Source: Pseudomonas sp. P8_229 (lineage in GTDB: Bacteria > Pseudomonadota > Gammaproteobacteria > Pseudomonadales > Pseudomonadaceae). Taken from it: 64,000 nucleotides of DNA. How positions within the stretch are numbered: the stretch's first letter is position 1; every line of letters begins with the position of its first letter. The translations under genes and the position numbers were made by a program. The notes beneath the pieces were generated by a model. It ran no database searches, had not been told where the DNA came from, and saw only the letters and a program-made list of their open reading frames with translations. The DNA lies in the NCBI RefSeq assembly GCF_034008635.1, contig NZ_CP125378.1:2532001-2596000 (forward strand), written 5' to 3'. Positions 61,605 through 64,000 of this stretch are shown piece after piece.

Positions 61605-62834
61605 ATGAGCAAGACTTCTCTCGATAAGAGCAAGATCAAGTTCCTTCTTCTCGAAGGCGTCCACCAATCGGCTGTCGACGTCCTCAAGGCGGCGGGCTAC
61701 ACCAGCATCGAATACCTGACAGGCTCCTTGCCGGAAGCCGAGCTCAAGGAAAAGATCGCTGACGCTCACTTCATCGGCATTCGTTCGCGCACACAACTGA
61801 CCGAAGAGATCTTCGATCACGCGAAGAAGCTGGTGGCAGTCGGCTGTTTCTGCATCGGCACCAACCAGGTTGACCTGAGTGCTGCCCGCGAGCGCGGTAT
61901 TGCCGTGTTCAACGCGCCGTACTCCAACACCCGTTCCGTAGCGGAGCTGGTACTGGCCGAAGCGATTCTGCTGCTGCGCGGCATCCCTGAGAAAAACGCT
62001 TCCTGCCACCGTGGCGGCTGGATCAAGTCCGCAGCCAACTCCTTCGAGATCCGTGGCAAGAAACTCGGCATCGTCGGCTACGGCTCGATCGGTACTCAGC
62101 TGTCGGTACTGGCTGAAGGTCTGGGCATGCAAGTGTTCTTCTACGACACCGTGACCAAGCTGCCGCTGGGCAACGCCACTCAGGTCGGCAACCTGCACGA
62201 GTTGCTGGGCATGTCCGACATCGTCACCCTGCACGTTCCGGAAACCGCTGCGACCCAGTGGATGATCGGCGAGAAGGAAATCCGCGCCATCAAGAAGGGC
62301 GGCATCCTGATCAACGCCGCGCGCGGCACCGTGGTCGAGCTCGACGCCCTGGCGGACGCGATCAAGGACAAGCACCTGATCGGCGCGGCCATCGACGTAT
62401 TCCCGGTGGAGCCACGCTCCAACGACGAAGAGTTCGAAAGCCCGCTGCGTGGCCTGGACAACGTGATCCTGACCCCGCACATCGGTGGTTCGACCGCTGA
62501 AGCGCAAGCGAACATCGGTCTGGAAGTGGCGGAAAAACTGGTCAAGTACAGCGACAACGGTACATCCGTTTCGTCGGTGAACTTCCCGGAAGTGGCCCTG
62601 CCGGCTCACCCTGGCAAGCACCGCCTGCTGCACATCCACGAGAACATTCCGGGTGTGATGAGCGAGATCAACAAGGTCTTCGCCGAAAACGGTATCAACA
62701 TCTCCGGTCAGTTCCTGCAGACCAACGAGAAAGTCGGCTACGTAGTGATCGACGTCGACGCCGAGTACTCGGATCTGGCGCAAGAGAAATTGCAGCACAT
62801 CAACGGCACCATCCGTAGCCGTGTGCTCTTCTAA
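61605..62834 (+). CDS. serA: D-3-phosphoglycerate dehydrogenase SerA
   Basis: SerA oxidises 3-phosphoglycerate, the first step of serine synthesis. The 409-residue protein has the NAD-binding motif GIVGYGSIGTQLSVLAEGLG, the catalytic Arg in LINAARGTVVELD, and the Glu-His pair ending in VILTPHIGGSTAEAQ. A C-terminal ACT domain (about residues 335-409: HENIPGVMSEINKVFAENGI) allows serine feedback. The ATG at 61605 gives the family N-terminus MSKTSLDKSKIKFLLLEG. It is followed by a strong bidirectional terminator. Confidence 0.98.
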   Translation: MSKTSLDKSKIKFLLLEGVHQSAVDVLKAAGYTSIEYLTGSLPEAELKEKIADAHFIGIRSRTQLTEEIFDHAKKLVAVGCFCIGTNQVDLSAARERGIAVFNAPYSNTRSVAELVLAEAILLLRGIPEKNASCHRGGWIKSAANSFEIRGKKLGIVGYGSIGTQLSVLAEGLGMQVFFYDTVTKLPLGNATQVGNLHELLGMSDIVTLHVPETAATQWMIGEKEIRAIKKGGILINAARGTVVELDALADAIKDKHLIGAAIDVFPVEPRSNDEEFESPLRGLDNVILTPHIGGSTAEAQANIGLEVAEKLVKYSDNGTSVSSVNFPEVALPAHPGKHRLLHIHENIPGVMSEINKVFAENGINISGQFLQTNEKVGYVVIDVDAEYSDLAQEKLQHINGTIRSRVLF

Positions 62835-62874
62835 AGAAGCAGCGACGAGCTACTAGCTTCAGGCTTGCAGCGAT

Positions 62875-62907
62875 AAAAAAGGGAGCCCCGAAGGGCTCCC
62901 TTTTTTT
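62875..62907. terminator. Bidirectional terminator between serA and the DUF4399 gene
   Basis: The stem GGGAGCC...GGCTCCC (62881-62900) is flanked by six A on the left and seven T on the right, so it can end both the serA transcript and the convergent DUF4399 transcript. It touches the DUF4399 stop codon at 62906. Confidence 0.92.
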
Positions 62908-63331
62908 ATTCGACGTTGACGGTGATTTTCTTCGAGACGATTGCTGGATCGAACGGCATGTGACCGCTGTCACCCAGCTCCAGTTGCAGGGTGTGCTTGC
63001 CCGGTGCCAGTTTGATCGTGGCCTCGGTCTGCGCCTTGCCGAAGTGCATGTGGTTGGCGTCATTCGGAATCGGTGCGCCCGCCGCCGGCAGCTTGTCGAC
63101 GTCGATCAGCAGGTGGTGGTGACCGGTGTTTTTGGTGACATCACCGGCTGGCGCCAGCGCGACGTCCTTGACGCCGAACTTGACCTTGAACTCTTGAGAA
63201 ACCGTGGCCCCATCCTCGGGAGAAACGATGAACACTTCGGCGCCTTTCGGGGCCGGAGTGGCGGCACTGGCCAACACCGAAACGCCCATCAGCAAACCCG
63301 CCAACGCTGCACGTGACATAAAGCTTTTCAT
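62906..63331 (-). CDS. DUF4399 exported protein
   Basis: A 141-residue periplasmic protein with a signal peptide (about residues 1-23, ending ASAA). The mature domain matches DUF4399, a beta-rich family with a histidine-rich centre: NTGHHHLLIDVDKLP and NDANHMHFGKAQTEA, then GKHTLQLELGDSGHMPF. The histidines suggest metal binding, which is inference only. The family is sometimes mis-annotated as RodA. It sits between serA and the solute-binding protein gene, as in P. aeruginosa. Confidence 0.87.
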   Translation of the reverse strand: MKSFMSRAALAGLLMGVSVLASAATPAPKGAEVFIVSPEDGATVSQEFKVKFGVKDVALAPAGDVTKNTGHHHLLIDVDKLPAAGAPIPNDANHMHFGKAQTEATIKLAPGKHTLQLELGDSGHMPFDPAIVSKKITVNVE

Positions 63332-63465
63332 TTTCTTCTCCAGTTTTTCCGTAAAATCCGCGTGGTCATGACAACTTCATGACCATTCGTTGTCGAAGGC
63401 ACTCGTCAACCATAGCAAAGCGAGCCAGAAAAACCGGCCGCCATAATGATTTCAAAGGAGTGACC

Positions 63466-64000
63466 ATGCGTTTTCTGCCTGGCCTGATCTGCCTGCTACC
63501 CCTTTTGAGCCCTCTGGCTCACGCCGAACTGATTGATGACGTCAACGATCGAGGCGAGTTGCGCATCGCCCTTGAGGCTAATACACCACCCTTCAATTTC
63601 AAGGACGGCGACACACTCACGGGGTTTGAGGTCGAGCTGGGGCAACAGCTGGCCAACGAGCTGGATGTACGCGCCGACTTCATCGTCACTGACGAAGCAG
63701 ACTTGCTCCAGGGCGTTGAAAGCGGCAAGTACGACGTTGCGCTCAATCACATAGCACTGACACCTGAACTCAAGGATCGTTTCGATTTCAGCGAGTCTTA
63801 CAGCAAGGTCGATTCACAGATGCTGGCGAAGAAGGACGAGCAGCCGCGACCGATGGTGCTGGTGCAGGCGTTGACTGAAGAGAAACCGAGAGCGGCGACG
63901 CCGGTGGAGTTGGCGATTCCGTTTCAGAAGGGTAATCCGGCGTTTCAGGCAAGCCTTGCAGGTGCCTTGCAGCGGATCAAGGATGACGGGCGGCTGGCGG
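63466..64000 (+). CDS. Periplasmic amino-acid-type solute-binding protein, short form (cut by window edge)
   Basis: The visible 178 codons start MRFLPGLICLLPLLSPLAHA (signal peptide) at an ATG with AAGGAG upstream. The first lobe of an SBP_bac_3 protein follows: RGELRIALEANTPPFNFKDG, GFEVELGQQLANEL and LTPELKDRFDFSESY. After QMLAKKDEQ the sequence jumps to IPFQKGNPAFQASLAGALQRIK, which corresponds to the C-terminal return helix of the family. About 90 residues of the second lobe therefore seem to be missing, with the frame kept open. The end lies outside the window. Confidence 0.78.
   Translation, partial: MRFLPGLICLLPLLSPLAHAELIDDVNDRGELRIALEANTPPFNFKDGDTLTGFEVELGQQLANELDVRADFIVTDEADLLQGVESGKYDVALNHIALTPELKDRFDFSESYSKVDSQMLAKKDEQPRPMVLVQALTEEKPRAATPVELAIPFQKGNPAFQASLAGALQRIKDDGRLA

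Overview
The window is chromosomal DNA of a Pseudomonas, most likely from the P. fluorescens group. The evidence is gene content and order (rpoH-ftsX-ftsE-ftsY, coaD-fdx beside a lao-type alcohol oxidation cluster, rppH-ptsP, ilvA/rpiA, serA beside a D-2-hydroxyglutarate dehydrogenase), high GC, and many REP/REPIN palindromes typical of fluorescent pseudomonads. I saw no rRNA, tRNA, CRISPR array, insertion sequence or prophage. Both ends cut a gene: thiG at the left, a periplasmic solute-binding protein at the right.

Layout. 1-6.5 kb: thiS-thiG, a DUF423 protein, mtgA, rpoH and the cell-division/secretion operon ftsY-ftsE-ftsX. 6.8-12.2 kb: paired M16 peptidases, rsmD, a YheT-type hydrolase and an AraC regulator. 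12.3-18.7 kb: a mercaptopyruvate sulfurtransferase, a TetR/aldehyde dehydrogenase/TAT lipoprotein/GMC oxidoreductase set resembling laoRCBA, then coaD and a ferredoxin. 18.8-23.0 kb: mutM, an HDOD protein, a DJ-1/PfpI protein and rlmI. 23.1-26.8 kb: a compact accessory cluster (below). 27.0-35.2 kb: ilvD, phosphorylcholine phosphatase, a cystine symporter, folA and a DUF2868/GTPase pair, followed by four tandem 165-bp repeats. 35.8-42.7 kb: an aminoethylphosphonate-type uptake and catabolism operon with its LysR regulator. 42.7-45.5 kb: cadA/cadR metal efflux. 45.5-64 kb: an orphan AT-richer gene, thyA, lgt, a TSUP permease, an NRDE protein, ptsP, rppH, a HAD phosphatase, ilvA, rpiA, two SdiA-regulated paralogues, an FAH-family hydrolase, the D2HGDH-like oxidase, serA, a DUF4399 protein and a short solute-binding protein.

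The most interesting locus is 23262-26757. A sigma70-like promoter and ribosome-binding site precede a 23-codon ORF that ends just before a terminator-like hairpin. It is followed by a SagB-type flavin dehydrogenase, an AurF-type diiron oxygenase and a Bcr/CflA-type exporter, with overlapping or touching genes. This is the architecture of a small ribosomally made, post-translationally modified peptide (RiPP) system: precursor, two oxidative tailoring enzymes, export. There is no YcaO cyclase or radical-SAM enzyme. I do not recognise it as a described pathway. The peptide could alternatively be a regulatory leader peptide.

Other points for follow-up are the REP-linked tandem duplication of the 3' end of the DUF3482 GTPase gene (35127-35790), a phosphonate operon that has an HD-type oxygenase but no partner hydroxylase, the AT-richer orphan gene at 45494-46333, and a solute-binding protein that seems to lack most of its second lobe.
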